DNA from: Actinomycetota bacterium
Lineage (GTDB): Bacteria > Actinomycetota > Actinomycetes > S36-B12 > FW305-bin1
NCBI GenBank assembly: GCA_004297305.1
Contig: SCTR01000010.1
Coordinates: 186,001 to 250,000 of the forward strand
Reading direction: 5' to 3'
Length of the DNA: 64,000 bases
Shown one piece after another: positions 26,235-35,289 of the stretch (positions are counted from its first letter, which is position 1; every line of letters begins with the position of its first letter). The position numbers and the translations under genes were made by a program. The notes below the pieces were generated by a model. That model saw only the letters and a list, made by a program, of their open reading frames with translations. It had not been told where the DNA came from and did not search any database.

Positions 26235-27644
26235 GTGAGCACGGGCGCGCCTTCGCGGATCTTCCTCGCGCGGCTGGCCGGTGTCGGGGTGTTCGAGCCC
26301 GACGGCGACCAGGTGGGCAGGATCCGCGACGTCGTGGTGACCCTGCGGTCCGGGCAGCAGCAGCCCCGCGTGCTCGGCCTCGTGGTGGAGGTGCAGCCGC
26401 GGCGGCGGATCTTCGTCCCGATCGGACGGGTGACCTCCATCGACCCGGGGGCGGTCGTGGTCTCCGGCATGGTGAACCTCAAGCGATTCGAGCAGCGAGA
26501 CGGCGAAACGCTGGTCATGGCCGAGATCTTCGACCGGCACGTGACGCTCGCCGACACCGCCGAGCAGGTCACGGTCATGGACGTCGGGATCGAGGCGGAT
26601 CGGTCCCGCGACTGGCTGGTCACCCGGCTCTACGTCCGGCCCGACACCGGCCGCCGCCGGCTGCGGGTGGAGCCGAACCGGCTGCGCCGGCGGGCCGACG
26701 GCCGGGTCGTGGAATGGGGTGCGGTCCGCGGGCTGTCCGCCGCGGGGCCGGCGCCCGACCAGGGCGCCTCGCACCTGCTGGCCACCATCGAGAAGCTGCG
26801 TCCGGCCGACCTCGCCAACGTGCTGCACGAGCTGTCACCCAAGCGCCGGCTGGAGGTCGCCCGCGCGCTGCACGACCAACGCCTCGCCGACGTCCTGGAA
26901 GAGCTGCCCGACGACGACCGGGTCGAGATCCTCGGCCTGCTGGAAGCCGAACGGGCCGCCGACGTCCTGGAGGAGATGGACCCCGACGACGCAGCGGACC
27001 TGCTCGGCGAGCTCTCGCCGGAGCAGGCCGACCGCCTGCTCGCGCTCATCGAACCGGACGAGGCCGCCGACCTGCGGCGGCTGCTGGCGTACGACGACGA
27101 CACCGCCGGCGGGATGATGACGACCGAGCCGGTCGTGCTGCCCCCCGACGCCACGGTCGCCGAAGCGCTGGCCCGGGTACGCAACCCCGACCTGTCGCCG
27201 TCGCTGGCCGCCCAGGTGTACGTCGTACGCGCGCCGGTCGAGACGCCGACCGGCAAGTACCTGGGAGTGGCCCACTTCCAGCGGCTGCTGCGGGAGCCCC
27301 CGGCGGCGCTGGTCTCCGCGGTCGTGGACAACGACCTGGAGCCGATCGGCCCGGACGCCCGGCTGGGGCAGGTGGCGCGGTACTTCGCCACGTACAACCT
27401 GGTCGCGCTACCGGTCGTCGACGCCGGCGACCACCTGCTCGGCGCGGTCACCGTGGACGACGTGGTCGACCACATGCTGCCCGAGGGCTGGCGGGACCCG
27501 GACATCGATCCGGACGACGACCCGGACGACGTCGACGACGACGCGGCCGGCCACGCCGCGCGGTCGACGCCCGGTTCGGCGACCCCCGGGACGGCGACCG
27601 GCGGTACCACGGGACCGGACAGCGGGGCACGTCGTGGCGCGTGA
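26235..27644 (+). CDS. PRC-barrel / MgtE_N / CBS domain protein without membrane part
   Basis: 469 residues. An N-terminal ~160-residue PRC-barrel-like region (VGVFEPDGDQVGRIRDVVV) is followed by the MgtE_N helical superhelix (ADLANVLHELSPKRRLEVAR, repeated LEELPDDD and LEEMDPDDA units) and a CBS pair ending VTVDDVVDHMLPE. In true MgtE magnesium channels these cytosolic domains precede five membrane helices, absent here. It is stop-overlapped by a DUF1003 membrane protein, so the two may form one complex. The tail is Gly/Thr/Pro-rich. Confidence 0.88.
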   Translation: MSTGAPSRIFLARLAGVGVFEPDGDQVGRIRDVVVTLRSGQQQPRVLGLVVEVQPRRRIFVPIGRVTSIDPGAVVVSGMVNLKRFEQRDGETLVMAEIFDRHVTLADTAEQVTVMDVGIEADRSRDWLVTRLYVRPDTGRRRLRVEPNRLRRRADGRVVEWGAVRGLSAAGPAPDQGASHLLATIEKLRPADLANVLHELSPKRRLEVARALHDQRLADVLEELPDDDRVEILGLLEAERAADVLEEMDPDDAADLLGELSPEQADRLLALIEPDEAADLRRLLAYDDDTAGGMMTTEPVVLPPDATVAEALARVRNPDLSPSLAAQVYVVRAPVETPTGKYLGVAHFQRLLREPPAALVSAVVDNDLEPIGPDARLGQVARYFATYNLVALPVVDAGDHLLGAVTVDDVVDHMLPEGWRDPDIDPDDDPDDVDDDAAGHAARSTPGSATPGTATGGTTGPDSGARRGA

Positions 27645-28236
27645 CGGCGAGGACCGCCGTACCCCGCGGCTGGACCAGCCGCTGGAGCGCAGCCGAACGC
27701 TGCGGCCGACATACGACCCGGAGACGTTCGGGCGGCTGTCCGAACGGGTCGCGCGCTACATCGGCTCCTGGGGCTTCATCGCCTGGATGACGGCGTTCGT
27801 CGTCATCTGGATCGGCTGGAACGTCGCTGCTCCGGTCGACCTGCGACCCGACCCGTTCCCGTTCATCTTCTTGACGCTGCTGCTGAGCCTGCAGGCGTCG
27901 TACGCCGCACCGCTGATCCTGCTGGCGCAGAACCGGCAGGCCGACCGTGACCGGGTGCAGTACCAGGACGACCGGGCTCGCACCGAACGGCTGCTGGCCG
28001 ACGCGGAGTTCCTCGCCCGCGAGATCGCGGCGCTGCGGATGGCGGTCGGCGACGTCGCCACCCGCGACTTCGTCCGCAGCGAGCTGCGGGACCTGCTGGC
28101 CGAGCTCGACAGCGCGGCCGACCGCCCCGGCGACCGAGCCGGTGACCGGACGGTCGACCGGACCCATGCGCGGCCCACCGAGCGGTCCAGCGACCGGTCA
28201 ACAGAGCGGCCGCGCGACCGGCCGGCACCGTCCTGA
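27634..28236 (+). CDS. DUF1003 membrane protein
   Basis: 200 residues. Two membrane helices (FIAWMTAFVVIWIGWNVAA and FIFLTLLLSLQASYAAPLIL), then AQNRQADRDRVQYQDDRART, the DUF1003 hallmark, and a long charged helix. The last ~40 residues are a low-complexity Asp/Glu-Arg-Pro/Thr tail. GTG start overlaps the upstream gene by 11 bases, so it is translationally coupled to the MgtE_N/CBS protein. Family function unknown. Confidence 0.9.
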   Translation: MARDGEDRRTPRLDQPLERSRTLRPTYDPETFGRLSERVARYIGSWGFIAWMTAFVVIWIGWNVAAPVDLRPDPFPFIFLTLLLSLQASYAAPLILLAQNRQADRDRVQYQDDRARTERLLADAEFLAREIAALRMAVGDVATRDFVRSELRDLLAELDSAADRPGDRAGDRTVDRTHARPTERSSDRSTERPRDRPAPS

Positions 28237-28283
28237 CCGGCCCGGGGTCAAGGTGAACCGGGGTTCGTGCCGATAGGGCCTAG

Positions 28284-30014
28284 GTGAGCGTTCCCACCTC
28301 TTCCACTCGTCCCGTCGGGGAGGCGATCGCCCGGCTGCGCCTCGGCGACGTCCTGGTCGCCGCGGGGGAGGTCAGCGAGGCCGACCTCGCCCGCGCCCTG
28401 CAGCTGCAGGCCAGCGAACCGCAGCCCCGGCGGCGGCTGGGCACGGTGCTGGTGTCGCTCGGCCTGGTCGACGACCGGCAGATCGCCGCGGCACTGGCCC
28501 GCGTCCATAACCTGCCGGTGATCGGCCTGGACGCCACGCGGCTGGATCGGGCTGCCGCCCAGTTGATCCCGCGGGGAGCGGCTGAACGTCACAAGGTGCT
28601 CGTGCTCGGCTGGAACGGCCGGCTGCTGCGGGTCGCGGTCGCCGACCCGGTCGACGTGGTGGCCCTCGACGACGTCCGGACACTGGCCGGCGCGGCCGGG
28701 CTGGACGTCTCGGTCGCCCCGGAAAGCCAGATCGCCGCGGCGCTGGAGACGGTGTGGTCGGAGGCGGTCGACCAGGCCGTGTACGACGAGTTCCTCAAAG
28801 AGGTCACGCCGGAGGCCGTGGAGGCCGAGACCGGCAACGAGAACGACGCCGCGGCGATCAAGATGGTCGACCGGGTGCTCGCGCACGGCGCTCGCCTCAA
28901 TGCCAGCGATATCCACGTCGAACCGCAGCGCGACGGGGTCCGGGTCCGGATGCGGGTCGACGGCATCCTGCGGGAGGTGCTGCACCTGCCGCAGGCGGCG
29001 TACAGCTCGATGGTGGCCCGCCTCAAGATCATCTCCGGGCTGAACGTCATCGAGCGGCGGGTGCCGCAGGACGGCCGCACCCGGATCAGCATCGAGGGCC
29101 GCGCGCTGGACGTGCGCGTCTCGACGCTGCCGTCGCTGCGGGGCGAAAAGGTCGTGCTGCGGTTGCTGCCGGACAGCCGGTCGCTGCCCACCCTGGACGG
29201 TCTCGGCATGGCCGAGGACCAGTCCCGGGTGCTGCGCGACGTCCTGCACCTGCCGCAGGGACTGGTGCTGATCACCGGCCCGACCGGGTCCGGCAAGACC
29301 AACACGCTGTACGCCGGCATCAGCGAGGTGGTGGACGCCGAGCGCAACGTCATCACGCTGGAGGACCCGGTCGAGGTCGAGTTGCCGGGCTCGACGCAGG
29401 TCCAGATCGACGAGAAGGTCGGGATGACCTTCGCTCGCGGGCTGCGCGCGGTACTGCGGCAGGACCCCGACATCGTGCTGGTCGGCGAGATCCGGGACCA
29501 GGAGACCGCCGAACTGGCGATCCGCGCGGCCCTCACCGGCCACCTGGTGCTGTCGACCTTGCACACCCTGGACTCGCCGGCAGCGCTGACCCGGTTGACC
29601 GACATGGGAGTCGCGCCGTACCTCGTCGCGTCGTCGCTGTCGCTGGTCCTCGCGCAGCGGCTGCTGCGGCGGCCCTGCCCGGACTGCGTCGTCCACGAGC
29701 CCATGCCCGCCGACGTCGCGACCCGGCTCGGGCTGACCGGGGAGTACGCCACCCACGCCTATCCGCGGGCCGTCGGCTGCGCGCACTGCGGCGACACCGG
29801 CTACGCCGGCCGGATCGGCGTCTTCGAGACCCTCGTCGTCACCCCGGCGGTCCGCGACGCGCTGCTGTCAGGGGCCGGCGAGACCGAGGTACGACGAGCC
29901 GCGCTCGCCACCGGCTGGCTGCCGCTCGCGCAGCGCGCGGTACTGGCCGCCGCGGCCGGCCGGACCACCATCGCCGAAGTGCTCCGGGTCGTCGCGACCA
30001 CCCTCGCCGACTGA
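28284..30014 (+). CDS. GspE/PilB-type secretion or pilus ATPase, orphan
   Basis: 576 residues. N-terminal MshEN-type domain (RLRLGDVLVAAGEVSEADLA), then the hexameric ATPase core: GPTGSGKTNT near residue 330, VGEIRDQETAE, HLVLSTLHTLDS, and a zinc tetracysteine (CPDC, CAHC). Powers type IV pilus or type II secretion assembly. No GspF, prepilin, peptidase or secretin lies in the window. GTG start with a TAGGGC-like box close upstream. Confidence 0.92.
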   Translation: MSVPTSSTRPVGEAIARLRLGDVLVAAGEVSEADLARALQLQASEPQPRRRLGTVLVSLGLVDDRQIAAALARVHNLPVIGLDATRLDRAAAQLIPRGAAERHKVLVLGWNGRLLRVAVADPVDVVALDDVRTLAGAAGLDVSVAPESQIAAALETVWSEAVDQAVYDEFLKEVTPEAVEAETGNENDAAAIKMVDRVLAHGARLNASDIHVEPQRDGVRVRMRVDGILREVLHLPQAAYSSMVARLKIISGLNVIERRVPQDGRTRISIEGRALDVRVSTLPSLRGEKVVLRLLPDSRSLPTLDGLGMAEDQSRVLRDVLHLPQGLVLITGPTGSGKTNTLYAGISEVVDAERNVITLEDPVEVELPGSTQVQIDEKVGMTFARGLRAVLRQDPDIVLVGEIRDQETAELAIRAALTGHLVLSTLHTLDSPAALTRLTDMGVAPYLVASSLSLVLAQRLLRRPCPDCVVHEPMPADVATRLGLTGEYATHAYPRAVGCAHCGDTGYAGRIGVFETLVVTPAVRDALLSGAGETEVRRAALATGWLPLAQRAVLAAAAGRTTIAEVLRVVATTLAD

Positions 30015-30095
30015 GCCGGCGGCGGCCTGCCGCAGCCGGGCGCCGAGCCGTCCTGGCCAGGTCCGGCCAGCGGCAGGGGCCGGTCGGCCGCCGCC

Positions 30096-30101
30096 TACGA
30101 T
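30096..30101 (+). promoter_or_regulatory. -10 box (TACGAT), leaderless
   Basis: TACGAT ends six bases before the ATG at 30108. Confidence 0.5.
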
Positions 30102-30107
30102 CGGGGC

Positions 30108-31250
30108 ATGCCCGCCCCCACTGTCGAGGCCGTGACTGCGGCGCTGGCCACCGTCGAGGATCCCGAGATCCACCGGCCGCTGACGGAGATCGGCATGGTC
30201 AAGGCCGTCGAGGTCGATCCGGCCGGGCAGGTCCAGGTGCACGTGTGGCTCACCGTGGCCGGCTGCCCGATGCGCGACACGATCACCGAGCGGGTCGACG
30301 CCGCCGTATCCGCGGTCCCCGGCGTGACGGGTGTGACCGTGGTCCTCGACGTGATGAACGACGAGCAGCGCGCTGCGCTGCGTACCCGGCTGCGGGGGCG
30401 CGAGGACAAGGAGATCCCGTTCACCCGGCCCGGGTCGCTGACCCGGATCTACGCCGTCGCCTCCGGCAAGGGCGGCGTCGGGAAGTCTTCTGTCACAGCC
30501 AATCTCGCGGTCGCGATGGCCGGCCTCGGGCTGACCGTCGGGCTCATCGACGCCGACATCTACGGCCACTCGATCCCGCGGATGCTCGGCCTGACCGAGG
30601 CACCGACCGTCGTGGACGGGCTGATCATGCCGTCGGAGGCCTACGGCGTCCGGGCGATCTCGATGCTGCCGTTCAAGCCCGGCGGGGTCAGCCAGCCGGT
30701 CGCGTTCCGCGGTCCGATGCTGCACCGGGCCCTCAACCAGTTCCTCACCGACGTGTGGTGGGGCGACCTCGATGTGCTGCTGCTGGACCTTCCTCCCGGC
30801 ACCGGTGACGTGGCGATCTCCACCGCGCAACTGCTACCCGGGGCCGAGTTGATCGTCGTCACCACGCCGCAACTGGCGGCGGCGGAGGTGGCCGTGCGGG
30901 CCGGGATGCTGGCCGCCCAGACCCACCAGAAAGTCGCCGGTGTGGTGGAGAACATGAGCAGCGTGCCGTGCCCGCACTGCGGCGAACCGTTGGAGCTGTT
31001 CGGGTCCGGTGGCGGCGAGCGGGTCGCCGCGCAACTGTCCGCGGAGCTCGGTACGGACGTCCCGCTGCTCGGCCGGGTGCCGTTCGACGTACGGCTGCGC
31101 GAGGGCGGCGACACGGGCTCGCCGCTGGTGGCCAGCGACCCGGACAGCGGTGCCGCGACCGTGCTCCGGCAGGTCGCGAGCCGGCTCGGGCTGCGGCCCC
31201 GCGGTCTGGCCGGCCGATCCCTCGGGCTCACCCCGGCCGGCCGGGCCTAG
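30108..31250 (+). CDS. mrp: Mrp/NBP35 family iron-sulfur cluster carrier ATPase
   Basis: 380 residues. N-terminal DUF59/MIP18 domain (EDPEIHRPLTEIGMVK), then ParA-like ATPase with deviant Walker A GKGGVGKSS near residue 125, and a CPHC pair (SVPCPHCGE) that bridges the cluster between two subunits. Moves Fe-S clusters to apoproteins. ATG set by the TACGAT box six bases upstream. In M. tuberculosis mrp lies in the same sigE-htrA-tatB neighbourhood. Confidence 0.95.
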   Translation: MPAPTVEAVTAALATVEDPEIHRPLTEIGMVKAVEVDPAGQVQVHVWLTVAGCPMRDTITERVDAAVSAVPGVTGVTVVLDVMNDEQRAALRTRLRGREDKEIPFTRPGSLTRIYAVASGKGGVGKSSVTANLAVAMAGLGLTVGLIDADIYGHSIPRMLGLTEAPTVVDGLIMPSEAYGVRAISMLPFKPGGVSQPVAFRGPMLHRALNQFLTDVWWGDLDVLLLDLPPGTGDVAISTAQLLPGAELIVVTTPQLAAAEVAVRAGMLAAQTHQKVAGVVENMSSVPCPHCGEPLELFGSGGGERVAAQLSAELGTDVPLLGRVPFDVRLREGGDTGSPLVASDPDSGAATVLRQVASRLGLRPRGLAGRSLGLTPAGRA

Positions 31251-31284
31251 CCCGACGCCGGCCAGCTCGCATCGGACAGCGACG

Positions 31285-31352
31285 GTCAACGAGTCAGATC
31301 GCGTACGGCGCTACGCCCGTCAGCGAGTCAGATCGCGTACGGCGCGACGCCG
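31285..31352 (-). repeat. Two 34-base tandem copies after tatB
   Basis: Units at 31285-31318 and 31319-31352 differ at three positions; a shorter third fragment follows inside the tatB end. Core word is GAGTCAGATCGCGTACGGCG. The array abuts the tatB stop codon at 31354. Confidence 0.85.
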
Positions 31353-31353
31353 G

Positions 31354-31857
31354 TCAGGTCGCGTCGGGGTCGAACAGCGGTACGCCGTCGGCTCCGGGGC
31401 TGCTCGCCGACCGTGTGGCCGGCGACCCTGTGCCCGGCGATCCGGCGGAGCCGGGCCGTCCTGCCGAACCGGCCGACCCGGACGTTCCCGCGCCGCGGCC
31501 GGACTCGGCCGGATCCGCCTCGCCGGCCGCGGATCGAGCGGCGACATCCCCAGACGCCCCCGCGCCGCCGGCTCGGCCGCGCGGGCCGGCGAGCCCGTCG
31601 TCGTTGACGTCGGACAGGATCGACGCGGCCAGCCGCCGCGGATGCAGGTCGGCGATCTCACGGAGCGGTTCGAGGGTCTCCTTGAGGTCCAGCCCGGACG
31701 ACTCCGCCAGTTCCCGCCGCGCCCCGGTGGCCATGTCCCGCAACTGCCGCAGCAAGCGGGCGCCATCGCCGATGACCTTGGGAAGCTTCTCCGGGCCGAG
31801 CACCAGCAGCGCGACGACGGCGACCGCGGCGAACTCCCACGGACCGACGTCGAACAT
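31354..31857 (-). CDS. tatB: Sec-independent translocase subunit TatB
   Basis: 167 residues. One N-terminal membrane helix (GPWEFAAVAVVALLVLGPEK) and the FGP-like hinge, then an amphipathic helix and long charged region; the last ~60 residues are Gly/Ser/Ala-rich. Part of the twin-arginine receptor with TatC, which is not in the window. ATG at 31857 has an AGGAGC site; the frame open to 31953 is upstream sequence. Lies downstream of htrA in the sigE operon. Confidence 0.9.
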   Translation of the reverse strand: MFDVGPWEFAAVAVVALLVLGPEKLPKVIGDGARLLRQLRDMATGARRELAESSGLDLKETLEPLREIADLHPRRLAASILSDVNDDGLAGPRGRAGGAGASGDVAARSAAGEADPAESGRGAGTSGSAGSAGRPGSAGSPGTGSPATRSASSPGADGVPLFDPDAT

Positions 31858-31949
31858 GGCTGCTCCTGACGCTCCACCGCACCGCCCCCAGCCACTGGCC
31901 GAGGCGCCGGATGCCGTACCCGACCCAGCGTAGGCGCCGCCGGCGCCGC

Positions 31950-33359
31950 TCATCCCCCCGAGGTGTCGGCGCCGAGCTGGACCTTCAGCTCACGCCGGTC
32001 GCCGTCGCGTTCGACGGTGAGGACCACGGTGTCGCCGGGTGCCGAACTGCGCACGGCGACGATGAACGACGTCGCGTCGTCGACCGGCCGGCCGTTCACC
32101 GCGACGACGACATCGCCGACGCGCAACCCCGCCCCGGCGGCCGGTCCGCCGCTGGTCAGGTCGCCGATGCGGGCACCGGAGCCGGCGTACTGCAGGTCCA
32201 GCGACACACCGACGACCGGGGTGGTCGACCGTCCGGTCGCGATGATCTCCTCGGCGATCCGCTTGGCCTGGTTCACCGGGATGGCGAAGCCGAGCCCGAT
32301 CGAACCGCCCTGGCCGGAGGCGCCCTCGGTGGCCAGCGTCGCGATGGCGGAGTTGACCCCGATGACCTGACCGGCGCCGTCCAGCAGCGGTCCACCGGAG
32401 TTGCCGGGGTTGATGGCGGCGTCGGTCTGGATCGCGCTGATGTACGACGCCTCCTGCCGGCCGCCGGCCGTCACCGGCCGGTCCAGCGCGCTGACGATCC
32501 CGGACGTGACGGTGCCGGACAGCCCCAGCGGCGAGCCGATGGCGATGGCGAGGTCACCGACCTCGACCGAGTCGGAGTTGCCCAGCGCCGCGACCGGCAG
32601 GCCGCTGCGGTCGACCTTGAGCACGGCCAGGTCGTACGACACGTTGCGGCCCACCACCGTCGCCTTCGCGCGGCTGCCGTCGTTGAACACGACCTCGATC
32701 GCGCCGCCAGCGGCCGCGGGCGCCGCGACGTGATTGTTCGTCACGAGGTACCCGTCGGCCCGGACCACGAAGCCCGACCCGGTGCCGGACACCTGAGACC
32801 CGTTGACGCGCAACGACACCACGGAGGGCAGGATCGCCGCGGCGATCCCGGCGATCGTCGTGGCCCCCCGCGGTGAGGTGTCCCCGGGCGCCTGCGGCAG
32901 CGGGACGATGGCGGCCGGCGCGGTCCGGCGGGCCAGCGCGAAACCGGTGGCGCCGCCGATCAGACCGGCCAGCAGGGCGACCACCGCGACGATGGCGATC
33001 AGCCGGCCGCCGCCGAGTCCGGCGCGACGGGGTGGCCCGGCGTACGACGGCTGGCTCGGGTACTGGCCGCCGTACGGGTACGGCGCGGCGTACGGGTCGT
33101 GCCCGGCATACGGGTAGTGGCCGTACTCCGGCGGGCCGGGATACGACCCGGCGTCCGCCGGCTGCGGCGCCGGTGGCTCGGCACCCGCCGGATAGAACTC
33201 GGCGTCCGTCGGGCCCGCTGGAGTCAGGCTGGCGTCAGCCGGGGGCGACCCGGCGTCGGTGGGGTGGCTCGGGTACGGCGGCGTCGCGGCCGGCTCGGAG
33301 CGAGTGGGCTCGCTCGCGGGCGGAGGCGCCCACGCGGCGGCGTCGGACTCGTCGGCCAT
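31950..33359 (-). CDS. htrA: HtrA/DegP-like membrane-anchored serine protease
   Basis: 469 residues. A Pro/Tyr-rich cytoplasmic stretch of ~115 residues, membrane helix at 119-143, then a trypsin-like domain with His210 (TNNHVA), Asp243 (YDLAVLKVD) and Ser321 (NPGNSGGPL), and a C-terminal PDZ domain (GLRVGDVVVAVNGRPV). Extracytoplasmic quality control. Sits 56 bases after the RseB-like gene and upstream of tatB; the set sigE-rseA-htrA-tatB is conserved in actinobacteria. Confidence 0.95.
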   Translation of the reverse strand: MADESDAAAWAPPPASEPTRSEPAATPPYPSHPTDAGSPPADASLTPAGPTDAEFYPAGAEPPAPQPADAGSYPGPPEYGHYPYAGHDPYAAPYPYGGQYPSQPSYAGPPRRAGLGGGRLIAIVAVVALLAGLIGGATGFALARRTAPAAIVPLPQAPGDTSPRGATTIAGIAAAILPSVVSLRVNGSQVSGTGSGFVVRADGYLVTNNHVAAPAAAGGAIEVVFNDGSRAKATVVGRNVSYDLAVLKVDRSGLPVAALGNSDSVEVGDLAIAIGSPLGLSGTVTSGIVSALDRPVTAGGRQEASYISAIQTDAAINPGNSGGPLLDGAGQVIGVNSAIATLATEGASGQGGSIGLGFAIPVNQAKRIAEEIIATGRSTTPVVGVSLDLQYAGSGARIGDLTSGGPAAGAGLRVGDVVVAVNGRPVDDATSFIVAVRSSAPGDTVVLTVERDGDRRELKVQLGADTSGG

Positions 33360-33415
33360 GGGACCTCACGGGAGACGGACGTCAACGACGTCGGCAGGCG
33401 GCACCGGGCTCGCCG

Positions 33416-34513
33416 TCACGACCACGGACTCAGGCCGTCGACGACTCGGCCCCATCCTCTCGCGATCCGGTCCGACCAGCCGTCCGCGGTCACCGGGTTG
33501 CCCGGCAGTGCCGCCACGACCGATCGGACGAGGTCGTCCGGGGCGTCGGAGACCAGGGTGAACACCGACGCCTCGGACTGCCAGACCACCTGGGTGGGCG
33601 GCCCGGTCCTGGTCCATGCGACCGAACCGGCCATGTCCGCCCGGGTGAAACCGGCCGGGCCGTTCCCGTCCAACGAACCGCGTTGCTCGAACAGCGACAC
33701 GGTCGTCAGCCCGTCCGAATAGATCATCTGCAGCACGTCGGCCCCGTCGGCCTCGCCTTCGCGGACTTCGTACAGCGACAGGCCGAACGGCAGCGCCGCC
33801 GGGCAGGTCCAGCCGGATGCGCGCATCTGGTCGTATCGCGCGTCGTCGACCGGATGCGTCCACACCGCGTCGGCGGATAGTTCGGGAGCGAGGACGGGTG
33901 TGCCCACGCTGAGCGACTGGAACGCCGCGGACTGCGCCAGGTCACCCTGGTTGTCGTACAGCTCCCGTTGCAGCACCAGACCGGTCTGCCGGTCGATCCA
34001 GAACCGCGCGGCGACCTCGGCGCTGGCCCGCTGCACGACCACGACGCTGGCGGGACGTCCGGCGACCGACCCGGGGGGGCCGGAGCCGACGCCGTAGTTG
34101 TCGGCGACCAAACCGAGCATGCGCCCGGCGTCGCCCGGTACCGCGGTGGGGCCGCCCTCGTCGGGACTGAACTGGCTGCCGACGACCTTGCCGCCCTTGC
34201 CCAGCACGGTCAGCGAGGTGCCGGTCCCCGGCGCCCGTACGACGTTGACCGAGCGGGTCGATTCGCGGCCGGCGGCGAACGCACGGACCACCGCGACACC
34301 GGAGTAGCCCACCGAGGCCGACGCGGACACCGCGCGGGTCAGCTCGGCGACCGCGGCGGGGTCGTCGGGCAGGTCGGGGCGCGGCGCCGGCACCACCGCG
34401 CCGTTCCAGGCGGTCCCGGTCCCCGCCGGCGCCGAGCCCAGCATGAGCAGGGCGGCCAGTGCGAGCACGACCGCCGCACCCGCCGCGCCAACGGCGAGTA
34501 CCACCGGTCTCAC
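33416..34513 (-). CDS. RseB/MucB-like extracytoplasmic regulator
   Basis: 365 residues. One N-terminal membrane segment (VVLALAALLMLG), then a LolA/RseB-like beta domain (GTGTSLTVLGKGGKVVGSQF, GLVLQRELYDNQG) and a C-terminal small domain (VLQMIYSDGLTTVSLFEQRG) that resembles MucB/RseB C. In proteobacteria RseB binds the anti-sigma factor and senses lipids. Its GTG overlaps the rseA TGA as GTGA, so it is coupled to the anti-sigma factor. The frame open to 34918 is antisense-type shadow. Confidence 0.82.
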   Translation of the reverse strand: MRPVVLAVGAAGAAVVLALAALLMLGSAPAGTGTAWNGAVVPAPRPDLPDDPAAVAELTRAVSASASVGYSGVAVVRAFAAGRESTRSVNVVRAPGTGTSLTVLGKGGKVVGSQFSPDEGGPTAVPGDAGRMLGLVADNYGVGSGPPGSVAGRPASVVVVQRASAEVAARFWIDRQTGLVLQRELYDNQGDLAQSAAFQSLSVGTPVLAPELSADAVWTHPVDDARYDQMRASGWTCPAALPFGLSLYEVREGEADGADVLQMIYSDGLTTVSLFEQRGSLDGNGPAGFTRADMAGSVAWTRTGPPTQVVWQSEASVFTLVSDAPDDLVRSVVAALPGNPVTADGWSDRIARGWGRVVDGLSPWS

Positions 34514-35289
34514 GGCGTTGCCGCCCCCAGGCCCTCGGAGATACCGACCTGGCTGACCCGCAATCCCGGCGACGTCACCGGCAGGCCACCCGTCGTCGCG
34601 TCGTGCTCGGCGGCGAACCGGCCCACCGGCGGAACGACGACCGGGTCCGCCCCGCGATGGGGAACCACCAGGGCGACCCCGAGCACGCAGACCACGGCGG
34701 CGACCGCGGCGCCGCCGACCACCGAGCGGAGGTGCCGGTGCCGGCGCGGTTGGCCAGCCGACAGCGCGGGCGACCGGCGGCGGCCGGGCCGGGTGCGCTC
34801 CCCGCGTGCTGCACCGGTCGCCGTGCCGGACCGCGGTACGCCGGCCGCAGCGGCGACGCCTTGCGCAGCGCGCGGCGCGTCGCCGCCGGCGATCAGGGTC
34901 ACCCGGGCGCGGCGCCACTGCGGACGCGCGAGCCGGCCCGCGCGCCGGTTGGTGCGGTACAGCCGCCCCGGCCGCGATCCGGTCGGGGTAAGTCCGGTCG
35001 GGGTGAGGGCTGCCGGGCTCGTTCCGCCGTCGACCACGGGAAGCGACTCGGTCGCGGCGTCGGCGGCCCGCACGATCCGCGGCGGCGCTTCACGCAGCCG
35101 GTCGAGCAGACCGGGCGGTGGCGGAGGGCAGTCGCGCAACGCCGCCTTGAGCTGCCGTACGGCGTCGACCTCGTCGCGACACTGCGGGCAGCGGGCCAGG
35201 TGGGCGAGCGCCCGATCCCGCTCCGCACCGCTCAGCGCACCGTCGAGCAGCCCGGAGACCCATTCCCCGAGGTGACGATCCGCGCTCAC
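34510..35289 (-). CDS. rseA: Anti-sigma-E factor, zinc-finger type (RseA-like)
   Basis: 259 residues. The N-terminal zf-HC2/ZAS domain has His30-x3-Cys34-x2-Cys37 (HLARCPQC), preceded by His6, the zinc and redox-sensing ligands. One membrane helix near 190-212 ([20 protein letters not shown]) puts the C-terminus outside. Longer than mycobacterial RseA, which is soluble, so signalling could be proteolytic. GTG start overlaps the sigE stop as GTGA. Confidence 0.92.
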   Translation of the reverse strand: MSADRHLGEWVSGLLDGALSGAERDRALAHLARCPQCRDEVDAVRQLKAALRDCPPPPPGLLDRLREAPPRIVRAADAATESLPVVDGGTSPAALTPTGLTPTGSRPGRLYRTNRRAGRLARPQWRRARVTLIAGGDAPRAAQGVAAAAGVPRSGTATGAARGERTRPGRRRSPALSAGQPRRHRHLRSVVGGAAVAAVVCVLGVALVVPHRGADPVVVPPVGRFAAEHDATTGGLPVTSPGLRVSQVGISEGLGAATP

